Positions 25,334 to 35,037 of a stretch of 64,000 nucleotides of DNA are shown here, one piece after another. The notes under the pieces are model-generated. The model saw only the letters and a list, made by a program, of their open reading frames with translations, searched no databases and was not told the DNA's origin. Position numbers and translations under genes: made by a program. Source of the DNA: Streptomyces sp. Ncost-T10-10d. GTDB lineage: Bacteria > Actinomycetota > Actinomycetes > Streptomycetales > Streptomycetaceae. Position 1 is the first letter of the stretch. Every line of letters begins with the position of its first letter. The stretch spans positions 52,696 to 116,695 of the forward strand of contig NZ_FMDF01000109.1 in the NCBI RefSeq assembly GCF_900091955.1. The letters run 5' to 3'.

Positions 25334-25348
25334 CCCCCATAATGGGGG
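25334..25348. promoter_or_regulatory. 15-bp palindrome before the helicase gene
   Basis: CCCCCAT-A-ATGGGGG lies 34 bp before the TTG start. It may be an operator or a small leader hairpin. It does not look like the rifamycin-associated element known upstream of helR in some actinomycetes. Confidence 0.4.
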
Positions 25349-25382
25349 CCACTAAAGACACCATATCCGGCAGGGAGCCATT

Positions 25383-27617
25383 TTGTCAACTCGCGAAAGT
25401 GCCGAATTGCAGAAGGAGCAGGAATTCATCGGCCGGCTCTACGACCGTGTCGACGTGCTGCGCGGAGTCGCCGCGCAGCACGTCGAGGACGCGCTGACGC
25501 CGGTCGGGACCGGACTGCAGGCCCGTCTCGAACGCGACGTGCTCGTCGCCGAACGCTCGGGTCTGCTGGCCGCGCTGAATGCGGTGGACGGCTCGCTGTG
25601 TTTCGGCCGCATCGATCTCTCCGACGGCACCGCGCACCATATCGGCCGTATCGGAATCCGCGAGGACGACACCGCGCATACGCCCCTTCTGATCGACTGG
25701 CGTGCGCCGGTCGCCCGCCCCTTCTATCTCGCCACCGGGCACACGCCGATGGGCCTGCGCCGGCGCAGACACATCACCACCGAGGGCCGCGTCGTCACCG
25801 AGCTGCACGACGAGATCCTCGACGTCGGGGACCGCGAGCGCACCGGTTTCGAGGACCCGAGCGGCGACGCGGTACTGCTCGCCGCCGTGAACTCCGCCCG
25901 CACCGGCCGCATGGGCGACATCGTACGGACCATCCAGGCGGAGCAGGACCGCATCATTCGCGCCCCGCACCGCGGTGTGCTCGTCGTCGAGGGCGGTCCC
26001 GGTACCGGAAAGACGGCGGTGGCGCTGCACCGGGCGGCCTTCCTGCTGTACGAGCACCGTGAGCTGCTCGCCAAGCGCGCCGTCCTGATCGTGGGCCCCA
26101 ACCCGGCCTTCCTGAGCTACATCGGTGAGGTGCTGCCCGCGCTCGGCGAGACCGGTGTCCTGCTCGCCACGCAGGCCGAGCTCTTCCCCGGGGTCCATGC
26201 CGACGGCAGCGACACACCCCGTGCCGCCGCCGTCAAGGGAGGTGAGCCGATGGCCGAGGCGCTCGCGCTCGCTGTGCGCGACCGGCAGCGGCTGCCGGAG
26301 CCCGGCGCCCCGCTGGTCATCCCGCACGACGACGGGGACCTCCTCCTCGACTGGGAGATCGCCTACGAGGCCCGCCAGGCGGCCCGCGACACCCGCCTGC
26401 CGCACAATCTCGCCCGCCCGCATTTCGCGTTCCGGATCATCGATGCCCTCACCGCGCAGCTCACGGAGCGCATCGGGGCCGACCCGTACGGCGGTCCCAA
26501 TTTCCTGGGCCCCGACGACATCGCCCAGCTCGGCAAGGGTGTCGCCGTCAGCAGGGCGATGCACTCGGCGGTCGACGAGCTGTGGCCCGCGCTCACCCCC
26601 GAGGGATTTCTCACCGACTACCTGGCCGACCCCGTGTACGTACCGGACGAGGACGCCGAAGCCATCCGGCGCGCACCCGGCGGCGGAAGGTGGACCTCCG
26701 CCGACGTTCCGCTGCTCGACGAGGCGGCCGAACTCCTCGGGGTCGACGACAGCGCCGAGCGGGCCGCGGCCGAGGCCGAGCGCCAGGAGCGGATCGCGTA
26801 CGCGCAGGGCGTTCTGGAGCTGTCGAGGGGCTCGGAGACGTACGAGTTCGAGGACGAGGAGTCCGAGGTCCTGGCCGCCCACGACATCGTCGACGCCGAG
26901 CGGATGGCGGAGCGGCAGGAGGAGGCCGATCACCGCAGCGCGGCCGAGCGGGCCGCCGCCGACCGCTCCTGGGCGTTCGGGCACATCATCGTCGACGAGG
27001 CGCAGGAGTTGTCGCCGATGGCGTGGCGGCTGCTGATGCGCCGGTCGCCGAACCGCTCGCTGACCCTGGTCGGCGACCCCGCGCAGACCTCCGAGGAGGC
27101 AGGTGTCGGCTCATGGGAGAAGATCCTGGAGCCGTACGTCGGTGACCGCTTCGAACACGTCAGGCTCGACGTCAACTACCGCACACCCGCCGAGATCATG
27201 GAGCTGGCCGCCAGGGTCGTACGCGCCGGCGACCCCTCCTTCGAGCCGCCCGGCTCGGTGCGGTCCACCGGCGAGGTGCCGTGGACGCGGGACGCCGGGG
27301 AGGACCTGGCAGGGGCGGTGGCGCAGGCGGTCTCGGAGCTGATGCCCAAGGAGGGACGCCTCGCGGTGATCGCGCCGCGGGCGCTCCACGAGGAGATCGC
27401 CGCTCCGCTGGAAGGAGTCAGGGCCGGCACCGAACCCGATCTGACCCACACGGTGGTTCTGCTCGACCCCCGGCAGGCGAAGGGGCTCGAATTCGACCAT
27501 GTGCTGGTCGTGGAGCCCGCCAGGTACGGGACGAGCGACCTGTACGTGGCTCTGACCCGCGCCACGCAGCGCCTGGGCATCGTCCACCGGGAGGAGCTGC
27601 CCGAGTCACTGCGCTGA
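25383..27617 (+). CDS. UvrD-like helicase/ATPase of the HelD/HelR type
   Basis: A 744-residue superfamily 1 ATPase. The N-terminal coiled-coil arm (ELQKEQEFIGRLYDRVDVLR) is followed by IDWRAPVARPFYLATG, typical of HelD proteins. Walker A GGPGTGKT is at 204-211 and the Walker B region IIVDEAQELSPMAW near 535-548. The C-terminal helicase motifs include VALTRATQRLGIVH. HelD proteins bind RNA polymerase and recycle stalled or antibiotic-blocked enzyme; the HelR branch gives rifamycin tolerance. The sequence alone does not separate those roles. The start is TTG with GGGAG seven bases upstream. Confidence 0.85.
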   Translation: MSTRESAELQKEQEFIGRLYDRVDVLRGVAAQHVEDALTPVGTGLQARLERDVLVAERSGLLAALNAVDGSLCFGRIDLSDGTAHHIGRIGIREDDTAHTPLLIDWRAPVARPFYLATGHTPMGLRRRRHITTEGRVVTELHDEILDVGDRERTGFEDPSGDAVLLAAVNSARTGRMGDIVRTIQAEQDRIIRAPHRGVLVVEGGPGTGKTAVALHRAAFLLYEHRELLAKRAVLIVGPNPAFLSYIGEVLPALGETGVLLATQAELFPGVHADGSDTPRAAAVKGGEPMAEALALAVRDRQRLPEPGAPLVIPHDDGDLLLDWEIAYEARQAARDTRLPHNLARPHFAFRIIDALTAQLTERIGADPYGGPNFLGPDDIAQLGKGVAVSRAMHSAVDELWPALTPEGFLTDYLADPVYVPDEDAEAIRRAPGGGRWTSADVPLLDEAAELLGVDDSAERAAAEAERQERIAYAQGVLELSRGSETYEFEDEESEVLAAHDIVDAERMAERQEEADHRSAAERAAADRSWAFGHIIVDEAQELSPMAWRLLMRRSPNRSLTLVGDPAQTSEEAGVGSWEKILEPYVGDRFEHVRLDVNYRTPAEIMELAARVVRAGDPSFEPPGSVRSTGEVPWTRDAGEDLAGAVAQAVSELMPKEGRLAVIAPRALHEEIAAPLEGVRAGTEPDLTHTVVLLDPRQAKGLEFDHVLVVEPARYGTSDLYVALTRATQRLGIVHREELPESLR

Positions 27618-27727
27618 GGGCGCCCGGGCGCGGCACTCGAACGGCACCGGCCATGGGTGCCGCCGCTCCGGGTCCCGCGAGTCATCGTTCGTCGATCCGG
27701 CCACGAGGCTCGAAGACGAGGCGGTGT

Positions 27728-28663
27728 TCAGTGCGGAATCACCCAGCCCGGCACCCAGGTCCCGGCGGCGTCGTGGCCGGCCGCTGTGGCGGCGAGGTGG
27801 GCGCGGAGGATGGCCAGCGCTGGGTGGGGGTTGTCGCGGTGCCAGAGGAGCGAGTGCGGGTAGACGGGCGCCGGGTGGGTCACCGGAATGCGGCGCAGGC
27901 CGTGGTCGGCGGGCCAGACGAGGCTGGTCCGCCCGCCCATGAAGGTGGCCAGGGCCGGAGTGTCGGCGACGGTGTCGAGGAGCGCGTCGGAGCCGAAGTT
28001 GGGACCGGTCGCCTCGATGGTGAGGCCGAACTCGGCGACGAGATCGTCGTAGTAGGCGGCCCACTCGGTACCGGGGACGATGCCGGGCATCCAGATCCGG
28101 TGTCCGGCGAGCTGAGCGAGGGGCACCGATCGGGCGCCCGCCAGCGCGTGGGCGGGGCCGGTGAGGAGCTGGAGCGGCTCGTCGAGCACCCGGACGGACT
28201 CGATGTCCTCGGGAAGGGGCCGGCCGGGCACGGCGACGGCGCGGAAGGACGCGTCGATCGCACCGGACCGGATGGCGGCGACGGCCGTCTCGATGTCGAA
28301 CAGCCATACCACGTCGAGTTCGATCTCGGGGTGCGCGCGGTGGAAGCCGCGCATCAGGCCCGACGCCGCACTGCGTGAGGAGATCACGTCGACGCGCAGC
28401 GGACGGCGGCCGGTGCGTACGGACGCGACCGAGCGCTCGGCGACGCGCAGCAGCTCGCGCGCGTGGGGCAGGAACGCCTGTCCGTCGATGGTGAGCTCGG
28501 CGCCGCGCGGAGTGCGGGTGAACAGCCGCACGCCGAGGTTGCGCTCCAGCGCGGCGATGCGCTTGGAGACGGCCTGCTGGGTGACCGCCAGCTCGGCGGC
28601 GGCCTCCTGGAACTGTCCCGCGTCGGCGGCGGCGACGAAGGTCCGGACGGTGTCGAGGTCCAT
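27728..28663 (-). CDS. LysR-family transcriptional regulator
   Basis: A 311-residue protein. The N-terminal winged HTH reads LDTVRTFVAAADAGQFQEAA through AVTQQAVSKRIAALERNLGV, followed by the RLFTRTPRG wing and a periplasmic-binding-like effector domain. It is divergent from the MFS gene at 28798 across 134 bp holding several GGTTGT motifs, the usual LysR arrangement, so it probably controls the exporter in response to a small molecule that cannot be named. Confidence 0.9.
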   Translation of the reverse strand: MDLDTVRTFVAAADAGQFQEAAAELAVTQQAVSKRIAALERNLGVRLFTRTPRGAELTIDGQAFLPHARELLRVAERSVASVRTGRRPLRVDVISSRSAASGLMRGFHRAHPEIELDVVWLFDIETAVAAIRSGAIDASFRAVAVPGRPLPEDIESVRVLDEPLQLLTGPAHALAGARSVPLAQLAGHRIWMPGIVPGTEWAAYYDDLVAEFGLTIEATGPNFGSDALLDTVADTPALATFMGGRTSLVWPADHGLRRIPVTHPAPVYPHSLLWHRDNPHPALAILRAHLAATAAGHDAAGTWVPGWVIPH

Positions 28664-28680
28664 ACCGGCACCCTATGGGT

Positions 28681-28695
28681 ACAACCGTTGGTTGT
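28681..28695. promoter_or_regulatory. Candidate LysR operator
   Basis: ACAACC-GTT-GGTTGT is a perfect 6-bp inverted repeat in the LysR-MFS intergenic space. Single GGTTGT half-sites recur near 28712 and 28764, which fits multi-site LysR binding. Confidence 0.5.
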
Positions 28696-28797
28696 GGCCG
28701 GGCGGTCCTGCGGTTGTTTGATCCCCGGGTGTGGTGCTCGCTTTGATACGTCCGATCGCGGATCGGTTGTACAGGTGAGTGGCGAGGGGCGGCGGGT

Positions 28798-30066
28798 ATG
28801 AAGATCAAACACCGGCTGGGACATCTGCTCGGGCATCGGCTGGGGCGGCAGTTCGGGTGGCTCTGGGGAGCGTACGGGACCAGCGCGCTCGGCACGTGGC
28901 TCGCCTTCGGCGCGTTCCCGCTGATCGCCATCCAGGTGCTGCATGCCGGACCGGCCGAGGTCGCCGCGCTCTCCTCGGTGGGGGCTGCGGTGGGTGCGGC
29001 CGTGGCGGTGCCGCTCGGCCCGTGGGTGGAGTTCCGCCGCAAGCGGCCGGTGCTGATCGCGATGGACCTGGTGCGGTTCGCGGCGCTGCTGACGATCCCC
29101 GCCGCGTTCGCGCTCGGCGTGCTCACCTTCCTTCAGCTCCTGCTGGTCTCGGTCGTCGTCGCGGCGGCCGACATCACCTTCCGCGCCGCCTCCGGCGCGT
29201 ACCTGAAGACGCTGCTGCCGGCCGAGGACCTGCTCGTCGCCAACGCCCGATTCGAGTCCACGACCTGGACGACCACGATCATCGGACCGCCGCTGGGCGG
29301 CGCGGCGATCGGGCTCCTGGGTCCGGTGGCGACGCTGGTGGCCGACGCGGTCAGCTACCTGCTCTCGGCCCTGGGCATCCGCGCGACGGGCGGGCACGAG
29401 CCGCGGCCCGAGCGCCGGGAGGCCGCACGCATGCGGGCCGGGGACCTGCTCGACGGTTGGCGCTACATCCTCGCCGACGCGACGCTGCGTCCGCTGTTCT
29501 TCAACACCGCCTTGTTCAACGGCCTGGTGATGGCCGCCCAGCCGCTGCTGGCCGTCCTGATGCTCGGCCCACTCGGGTTCGCGCCGTGGCAGTACGGCCT
29601 CGTCTTCGCCGCGCCCTCGATCGGCGGACTGCTCGGTTCACGGCTGGCCCGACCGCTCGTCACCCGGTTCGGCCAGCACCGGGTCCTGGTCGTGGCCGGG
29701 ACGCTGCGCGCGATCTGGCCCGTCGGCCTGGCCTTCCTGGGGCCGGGCACCGGCGGACTGTGGCTGGTGATAGGCGTCGAGCTCGGGCTCATCTTCTGCT
29801 GCGGGGTCTTCAACCCCGTCTACACCACTTACCGCCTCGAGCGCACCGCAACCGACCGGGTCGCCCGCACATTGTCCGCATGGGCGGTGACGAACAAGGC
29901 CACGACCGCGCTCCTGACAGCCGTCTGGGGCGTGCTGGGCAGCCTGCTCGGCCCGCGTACGGCCATCGGCCTGGCCGGCGTGCTCCTGTTGGCGACGCCG
30001 CTGCTGCTCCCCCGGCGCGACCACACGCCACTGCACGAGCCGGAACTGGCCCGTACCCACACCTGA
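28798..30066 (+). CDS. MFS transporter, probable drug exporter
   Basis: A 422-residue protein with about 12 hydrophobic segments, beginning after a short basic N-terminus (MKIKHRLGHLLGHRLG). The first loop motif PLGPWVEFRRKRPVLIAMDL is that of the MFS_3/enterobactin-exporter-like branch common in actinomycetes. GAGGGGCGG precedes the ATG. It is divergent from the LysR gene and is followed after 96 bp by the isochorismatase-like gene, which has its own AAGGAG. The substrate is unknown. Confidence 0.88.
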   Translation: MKIKHRLGHLLGHRLGRQFGWLWGAYGTSALGTWLAFGAFPLIAIQVLHAGPAEVAALSSVGAAVGAAVAVPLGPWVEFRRKRPVLIAMDLVRFAALLTIPAAFALGVLTFLQLLLVSVVVAAADITFRAASGAYLKTLLPAEDLLVANARFESTTWTTTIIGPPLGGAAIGLLGPVATLVADAVSYLLSALGIRATGGHEPRPERREAARMRAGDLLDGWRYILADATLRPLFFNTALFNGLVMAAQPLLAVLMLGPLGFAPWQYGLVFAAPSIGGLLGSRLARPLVTRFGQHRVLVVAGTLRAIWPVGLAFLGPGTGGLWLVIGVELGLIFCCGVFNPVYTTYRLERTATDRVARTLSAWAVTNKATTALLTAVWGVLGSLLGPRTAIGLAGVLLLATPLLLPRRDHTPLHEPELARTHT

Positions 30067-30162
30067 CACACCGCAACTCGCCACTGAAGCCCGCCGGCCG
30101 CAGCCGGTCCGCCGATTCCTGTCCGCGCCGACCGGACACCACCGAGCAAGGAGAACACTCGC

Positions 30163-30762
30163 ATGAGCACTGCCCCCGCACTCGACCCCGCGCGCACCGC
30201 TCTTCTCGTCATGGACTACCAGCCCGCGATGCTGGCCCTTCTGCCCGAAGGCGGGGACCGCGAAGCCCTGCTCGGCCGCGTGGAAGGGGCCATCGCCGAC
30301 GTTCGCGCCAACGGCGGCACGATCGCCTACGTCCGCGTCGGCTTCACCGAGGCCGACTGGGACGCGATCCCGGCCACCAACAAGTCCTTCGCCCCGCTGG
30401 CCCAGCACCGCGTCATGCACCACGAGGACCCTGCCGCTGCCATCCACGAGCGCCTGACTCCCCAGGGCGGCGACATCATCGTGCGCAAGATCCGCTACGG
30501 CGGCATCTCCACCACCGACCTCGACCAGCAGCTGCGCGAGCGCGGCATCACCACTCTGGTCGTCTCCGGCCTCAGTACCAGCGGCGTCGTCCTGTCCACC
30601 GTCATCGACGCGGCCGACCGCGACTACCAGCTCTACGTCCTGTCCGACGGCGTCGCCGACCCCGACACCGAAGTCCACGACGTCCTGCTCCATCAAGTCT
30701 TCCCCTCACGGGCCCACATCATCGACACCGCCGAGCTGCACACCCTGCTCCGGGCCGGCTGA
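30163..30762 (+). CDS. Isochorismatase-like hydrolase without the catalytic Cys
   Basis: A 199-residue alpha/beta protein. LLVMDYQPAML carries the first catalytic Asp, and IIVRKIRYGGISTTDL carries the Lys. The position of the nucleophilic Cys in cysteine hydrolases of this superfamily reads GLSTSGVVLST here, so the Cys is replaced by Gly. That is also the case for true isochorismatases, which do not use a thiol, and for a widespread uncharacterised branch with the same TSGVVLST motif. The substrate is therefore open. AAGGAG is nine bases before the ATG. Confidence 0.82.
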   Translation: MSTAPALDPARTALLVMDYQPAMLALLPEGGDREALLGRVEGAIADVRANGGTIAYVRVGFTEADWDAIPATNKSFAPLAQHRVMHHEDPAAAIHERLTPQGGDIIVRKIRYGGISTTDLDQQLRERGITTLVVSGLSTSGVVLSTVIDAADRDYQLYVLSDGVADPDTEVHDVLLHQVFPSRAHIIDTAELHTLLRAG

Positions 30763-30916
30763 CTCGAACCGTCGGGCCGATCCCACCCACGGCCGCCGCA
30801 CCCGCCCGGTGTGGCGGCCGTCCGCACCCCGGTACCAATTCTGTGGACGCGCGCCACGGCGGGATCGCACGCCCGGTGCCCCGGTCACACGGGTGTCGTG
30901 ACGGCGGACGAACCGC

Positions 30917-33900
30917 TCATGTCGTCGCGGTGGTACGGGGAGGCGAGGCGGCCCCCGGCCTCGTACCGAGACGCGCCTGGATACGGTCGGCATCGGGTAC
31001 GTCGAGCCGTCGGGCGATCCCGAGGGCGAGCGACAGCCAGTCGGTGCCGCTGCCCGCCGTTCCGTGACCGTACCGGCTCCGGTCAAGACCTTCGAGGGCC
31101 AGCATTTCGTCGTACGGCGACTCGATGGCGCGTGCCAGTTCGAGCGCCTGCGCATAACAGTCACGGGCCTCGGAGGTGCGGGTCGTGCTGTCGCTCCCGA
31201 GGGACACGGCACCGAGAATGTTGAGGGCTTCGGCCTCACCTCCACGGTCCTTGAGCTCGCGGCACAGCTCAACGCTCGTGCGGGCATTCTTCAACGCGGT
31301 ACCGTATGCGCCGCTCGCGGCCTGTGTCTCGGCCAGATGCATGAGAACGTGAGCCCGTCCCATACGACTGCCGAGTTCGTGGCAGATGGTGAGCGCTTCG
31401 TCGAAGTCCTTCTCGGCCGCTTCGAGCTGCCCTGTACGGAACTTGACCCGGCCCAGATACATGAGCGCGTTCGCCTGCCCGAGCCTGGCGCCGAGTGCGC
31501 GGAACATGTCGAGCGCCCGCTCGATGCACTCGGTGGCCTCCTCGTACTCCCCCCTCAGCCGCAGTACGTCGCCGAGATCGGCGAGGGCATTGCCCTCGCC
31601 GTAGCGATTGTCGAGTATGCGATAGCTCACGAGGGCTTCGCGGTGGGCGTTGATGGCTCCGGTATAGCGGCCGACGGATTTGTGCAGGTCGCCGAGGGCC
31701 GTGAGGGCATTCGCCCGGCCGAGTCGGTTACCCGAAGCACCATGCAGTTCCAGCGCCTGTTCGAGGCTCTCGGCAGCCTCGGAGTAGCGACCGGTCAATT
31801 GCTGTACGTGGCCGATGTCGACGAGCACGTGAGCCATACCGCGGGTGTCGTCCGCGTCACGGAAGAGCCGCAGTGCCTGGTGATACGTTTCGTCGGCCTG
31901 TTGGTATCTCCCGGTCACACGAAGGACGCTCGCCAGATCGCTGAAGACTATGGCCCGCTCATGGGTGTCCGGGAGCCCGTCGATGCGCTCCAGTGCCTGC
32001 ACGAGGTTCGCCTCGGACTGTTCGTATCGGCCCATCACGCGATGGATCACCGCCATGTTCCGCAACGCCGTCGCCTGCCCGAGCAGATCCGCGACGTCGA
32101 GGGCGCATTGGAGTGCGGTCCCGTGCAGGGCGAGGGCTTCGCTCCAGTGCCCGTGGACGCGCAGGAACTCCTTCATCGCGGCGGGAAGATACACGGCGTG
32201 AGCAGTGTGTCCGTGGCGAGCCGCGTACTCGACCGCCGCCTGTAGATTGACGTGCTCGGCGCGCATCCAGGCGGTCGCGCAGTCCGCGTCCGGCATCTCG
32301 GGCATCTGCGGTCGCCGTCCGGTCGTGTACCGGGGCGCGGGGCCGTTGTAGCGGTCGAAGAAGTGGTCGGCCCGGGTCGCGGCGTGGAGGTAGTAGTCCA
32401 ACTGCCGCTCCACTGCGGCTTGTACGGCATGGGTTCCGGCTTCACGGGCGAGGGTACGGGCGTACTCGCGGACGAGGTCGTGCATGCGGTAGCGGCCCCG
32501 GGTCGTTTCCTCGATGAGGTGATGGTCCTCGAGTTCTTCGAGCATGCGGCGGGCGTCGGACACTCCGGTGTCCTGGAGTGCGGCGGCCGCGTAGGCGTCG
32601 AAGTCGGGCCCCGGCTGCATCCCGAGGTACCGGAACAGCGTTTGCCGGTCGGCCGGCAGGTCTCGGTAGGAGAGCTGAAACGCGGCCGCGACCGAGGTGT
32701 GTTCGGTGGAGAGTCCGCTCAGTTGTCCGTCCGGGTCGTTCAGGTCGGCCACGACGTCGGCGGCCGTCCAGGTGGGGTGGTGGCGCAGGCGTGCGGCGGT
32801 GAGCTGGAGGGCCAGAGGAAGGTAGCCGCACAGCCGGCCGAGTTCGGCGACCGGGAGGTCGGTGGCGTCGAGGTCGGCTCGTGCGGCCTTCGCGACAAGG
32901 AGCTGGACCGCGCGTTCCGGCTCCAGGACCTCCAGGGTGAGCGGCACGACGTCGTCGAGGGCGGTGAGCCTTCGGCGGCTGGTGATCAGAACGAGGGAGG
33001 GGCCGGTGCCGGGAAGGAGAGATTCGACCTGTTCACTGCTGTGGGCGTCGTCGAGCAGGATGAGCATCCGCCGGCCGGCCAGATCGCTGCGCCACAGTCC
33101 GGCGCGGGCCTCCAGGCCGGCCGGGATGCGCTGTGGGTCCACACCGATGGCGCGCAACAGGGTGGTCAGGGCGTCGGCCGGATCGACGGGGGGCGTGCCC
33201 GGTGTGTGCGCGTGCAGCGGGAGGAAGATCTGACCGTCGGGGAAGTCCTCGCTCAGGTGGTGGGCCGCGTGGACGGCGAATGCTGTCTTGCCCACTCCGG
33301 GCATGCCGTCGATGGCGTGGATGTTGATCACGCCCGAGGGCTCCTGGGTGCGGCCGCGTACCGCGGCTGTCAGAAGGCGGAGTTCGTCGTCCCGGCCGGT
33401 GAAGGATGCGATGTCTCTGGGCAGTTCGGTAGGGACGGTCGGGGTGTCGGACGCGCCGTCCGCCGGGGGCTGGTGCGGGGTGCGGTCGGTGTCGTCGAGG
33501 ATGTACTGGTAGGCCGCGCGGGCTTCGGGGCCCGGCTCGACCCCCAGGTCTTCGACCAGGGTGCGGCGCAGTCGGTGGTACACGTCCAGGGCTCCGGCCT
33601 GCTGGCCGGTGCGGTGGAGGACGAGCATGAGCTGGGTGTGGAAGGGCTCCCGGAGCGGAAATTCGGCTGCCAGACGCCGCAGTTCGGGCAGCAGGCCGTC
33701 ATGCCGGCCGCGCTGCAGTTCCGCATGGTTGCGCCACTCCAGGGCTTGCAGCCGGGCCTCCTGCCACTCGTCGACATGGGCGTAGACTTTCTCCGCCGCT
33801 GCGGGCAGGTCGCTCAGAGGGCTGCCACGCCAGAGACCGAGGGCGGCCCCGGTCTCGCGGACGACACTCTCCCAGTCGCTCTCCAGGCGTGAGGTGCGCG

Positions 33901-34222
33901 CCGCCTCAAGTCTCCGGTTGAAGACGTCGGTGTCCAGTTCGCCCTCGCGGACGTGGAGGAGGAATCCGTTGCGCGGGGCCTGGATCCGGCTCTCCTCCCC
34001 CAGCGCGCGGCGCAGACGGCTCAGATGGTTGTGCAGGGAGGCCCGGGCGGTGGCCGGTGGCCGCTCACCCCACAGGGCGGATTCGAGGCGGTCGTGGGAG
34101 ACGACACGGTTGGGCGCGAGCAACAGGACGGCCAGGAGTGTCCGGGCCTTGACGGATCCGGGTGTCCGGTCGACCCCGTCCTCGTCGTGGACCGTCAGCG
34201 GACCGAGGAGTCCGAATCTCAC
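30917..34222 (-). CDS. AfsR/SARP-family regulator with NB-ARC and TPR domains
   Basis: An 1101-residue regulator. Residues 1-95 are an OmpR-type DNA-binding domain (MRFGLLGPLTVHDEDG...LHNHLSRLRRALG) and about 96-250 a bacterial transcriptional activation domain. An NB-ARC ATPase follows (P-loop GMPGVGKTA near 305, ILLDDAH Walker B). From about residue 690 there are at least eight TPR-like repeats with GRYxxA-type patterns. Such large SARPs integrate signals through ATP-driven oligomerisation and switch on secondary metabolism or stress operons. Its stop lies far from the Dap cluster, so its target is unknown. The GTG start follows AGGGGGAA. Confidence 0.9.
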   Translation of the reverse strand: MRFGLLGPLTVHDEDGVDRTPGSVKARTLLAVLLLAPNRVVSHDRLESALWGERPPATARASLHNHLSRLRRALGEESRIQAPRNGFLLHVREGELDTDVFNRRLEAARTSRLESDWESVVRETGAALGLWRGSPLSDLPAAAEKVYAHVDEWQEARLQALEWRNHAELQRGRHDGLLPELRRLAAEFPLREPFHTQLMLVLHRTGQQAGALDVYHRLRRTLVEDLGVEPGPEARAAYQYILDDTDRTPHQPPADGASDTPTVPTELPRDIASFTGRDDELRLLTAAVRGRTQEPSGVINIHAIDGMPGVGKTAFAVHAAHHLSEDFPDGQIFLPLHAHTPGTPPVDPADALTTLLRAIGVDPQRIPAGLEARAGLWRSDLAGRRMLILLDDAHSSEQVESLLPGTGPSLVLITSRRRLTALDDVVPLTLEVLEPERAVQLLVAKAARADLDATDLPVAELGRLCGYLPLALQLTAARLRHHPTWTAADVVADLNDPDGQLSGLSTEHTSVAAAFQLSYRDLPADRQTLFRYLGMQPGPDFDAYAAAALQDTGVSDARRMLEELEDHHLIEETTRGRYRMHDLVREYARTLAREAGTHAVQAAVERQLDYYLHAATRADHFFDRYNGPAPRYTTGRRPQMPEMPDADCATAWMRAEHVNLQAAVEYAARHGHTAHAVYLPAAMKEFLRVHGHWSEALALHGTALQCALDVADLLGQATALRNMAVIHRVMGRYEQSEANLVQALERIDGLPDTHERAIVFSDLASVLRVTGRYQQADETYHQALRLFRDADDTRGMAHVLVDIGHVQQLTGRYSEAAESLEQALELHGASGNRLGRANALTALGDLHKSVGRYTGAINAHREALVSYRILDNRYGEGNALADLGDVLRLRGEYEEATECIERALDMFRALGARLGQANALMYLGRVKFRTGQLEAAEKDFDEALTICHELGSRMGRAHVLMHLAETQAASGAYGTALKNARTSVELCRELKDRGGEAEALNILGAVSLGSDSTTRTSEARDCYAQALELARAIESPYDEMLALEGLDRSRYGHGTAGSGTDWLSLALGIARRLDVPDADRIQARLGTRPGAASPPRTTATT

Positions 34223-34401
34223 GTTGTTCCCCCTGTGTTGAGCCCGTCCGGCCTGCCGGACCCGCGTCGCTCCGGCCGCGTGAGCTGCATCGTAGCCCCG
34301 CGTCGGCCTTCTGCCGTGGGGCTTCGTCGTGTCCCCGGTTCTCCTGGACGGGCGAGGGGGGTTGGCGTTCTGTTGGAGAGCTGTTGGTCGTGCGGGCCAG
34401 C

Positions 34402-35037
34402 ATGTCGGCGTCGATCAGGCGCGGACTCGGTGCTGTTGCCGTGGGCGTGCATGACGGCGGGGTGGTCCGACCCGTTTGCGCCTCGAAAGGTGTGCACACA
34501 TTGCTGCCTGTCTCGTCGTTCACGGACGCGGTCATAGCGACCGTGCTCCTGCGTTCCGCCGCCGCCAAGGCCGTAGCACCCGGTGTGGCGTCCGAGGCCG
34601 TGAATGAGGCCATCGGCGGACGAAGTGTCTTCTCGCCGGTATTCATCCGCGCCGTTTCGGCAGTGGAGACATTCACCGCCGTCGCACTCCTGGTGCCGGC
34701 TCTGCGCTGGGCCGCGAGCGCCATGGTCGCGGTGCTCGGCCTGTGCTTCGCCGCACTGGGAACAGCCGGGTCCATACGCGGAAGCAAGCAGCCCTGCGGC
34801 TGTTTCGGAACCGACTCGGATCGGCCGCTGGGCAGGGTGAACACGGCCACCGGGGCATTCTTCGTTGCGGCGGGGATCGCTCACGCACTCGGCTCCTCAC
34901 ACCTCGACACATACGTCCTGACTTCCACCGTGCTTTTGGTGACGATCCTTTCCAGTGGTTGGGTGATCTTCTCGCAACGCCGAACTGGCTGGGTCGTGGT
35001 AAAGAATTTCTTCCGGCGATGGGAATCCGCATCATGA
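34402..35037 (+). CDS. MauE/DoxX-like redox-associated membrane protein
   Basis: About 211 residues with four hydrophobic segments: FTDAVIATVLLRSAAAKAVA, VSAVETFTAVALLVPALRW with the following AASAMVAVLGLCFAAL, ATGAFFVAAGIAHAL, and YVLTSTVLLVTILSSGWVIF. KQPCGCFGTDSDRPLG is the MauE-type CGCFG motif. MauE-like proteins help form disulfides in secreted subunits of methylamine dehydrogenase and related enzymes. The start is unsure: ATG 34402 lacks a good ribosome site and several in-frame GTGs (34447, 34492) are possible. The stop overlaps the next gene (ATGA), starting a coupled operon of redox genes. Confidence 0.75.
   Translation: MSASIRRGLGAVAVGVHDGGVVRPVCASKGVHTLLPVSSFTDAVIATVLLRSAAAKAVAPGVASEAVNEAIGGRSVFSPVFIRAVSAVETFTAVALLVPALRWAASAMVAVLGLCFAALGTAGSIRGSKQPCGCFGTDSDRPLGRVNTATGAFFVAAGIAHALGSSHLDTYVLTSTVLLVTILSSGWVIFSQRRTGWVVVKNFFRRWESAS

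Noticed and set aside
25295..25382. Rifamycin-associated element upstream of the HelD/HelR-like gene
   Set aside because: The palindrome CCCCCATAATGGGGG does not match the element as I remember it.
28779..31067. 762-codon plus-strand frame overlapping the MFS and isochorismatase-like genes
   Set aside because: It is out of frame with both recognised proteins and consists of Arg/Pro-rich low-complexity translation.
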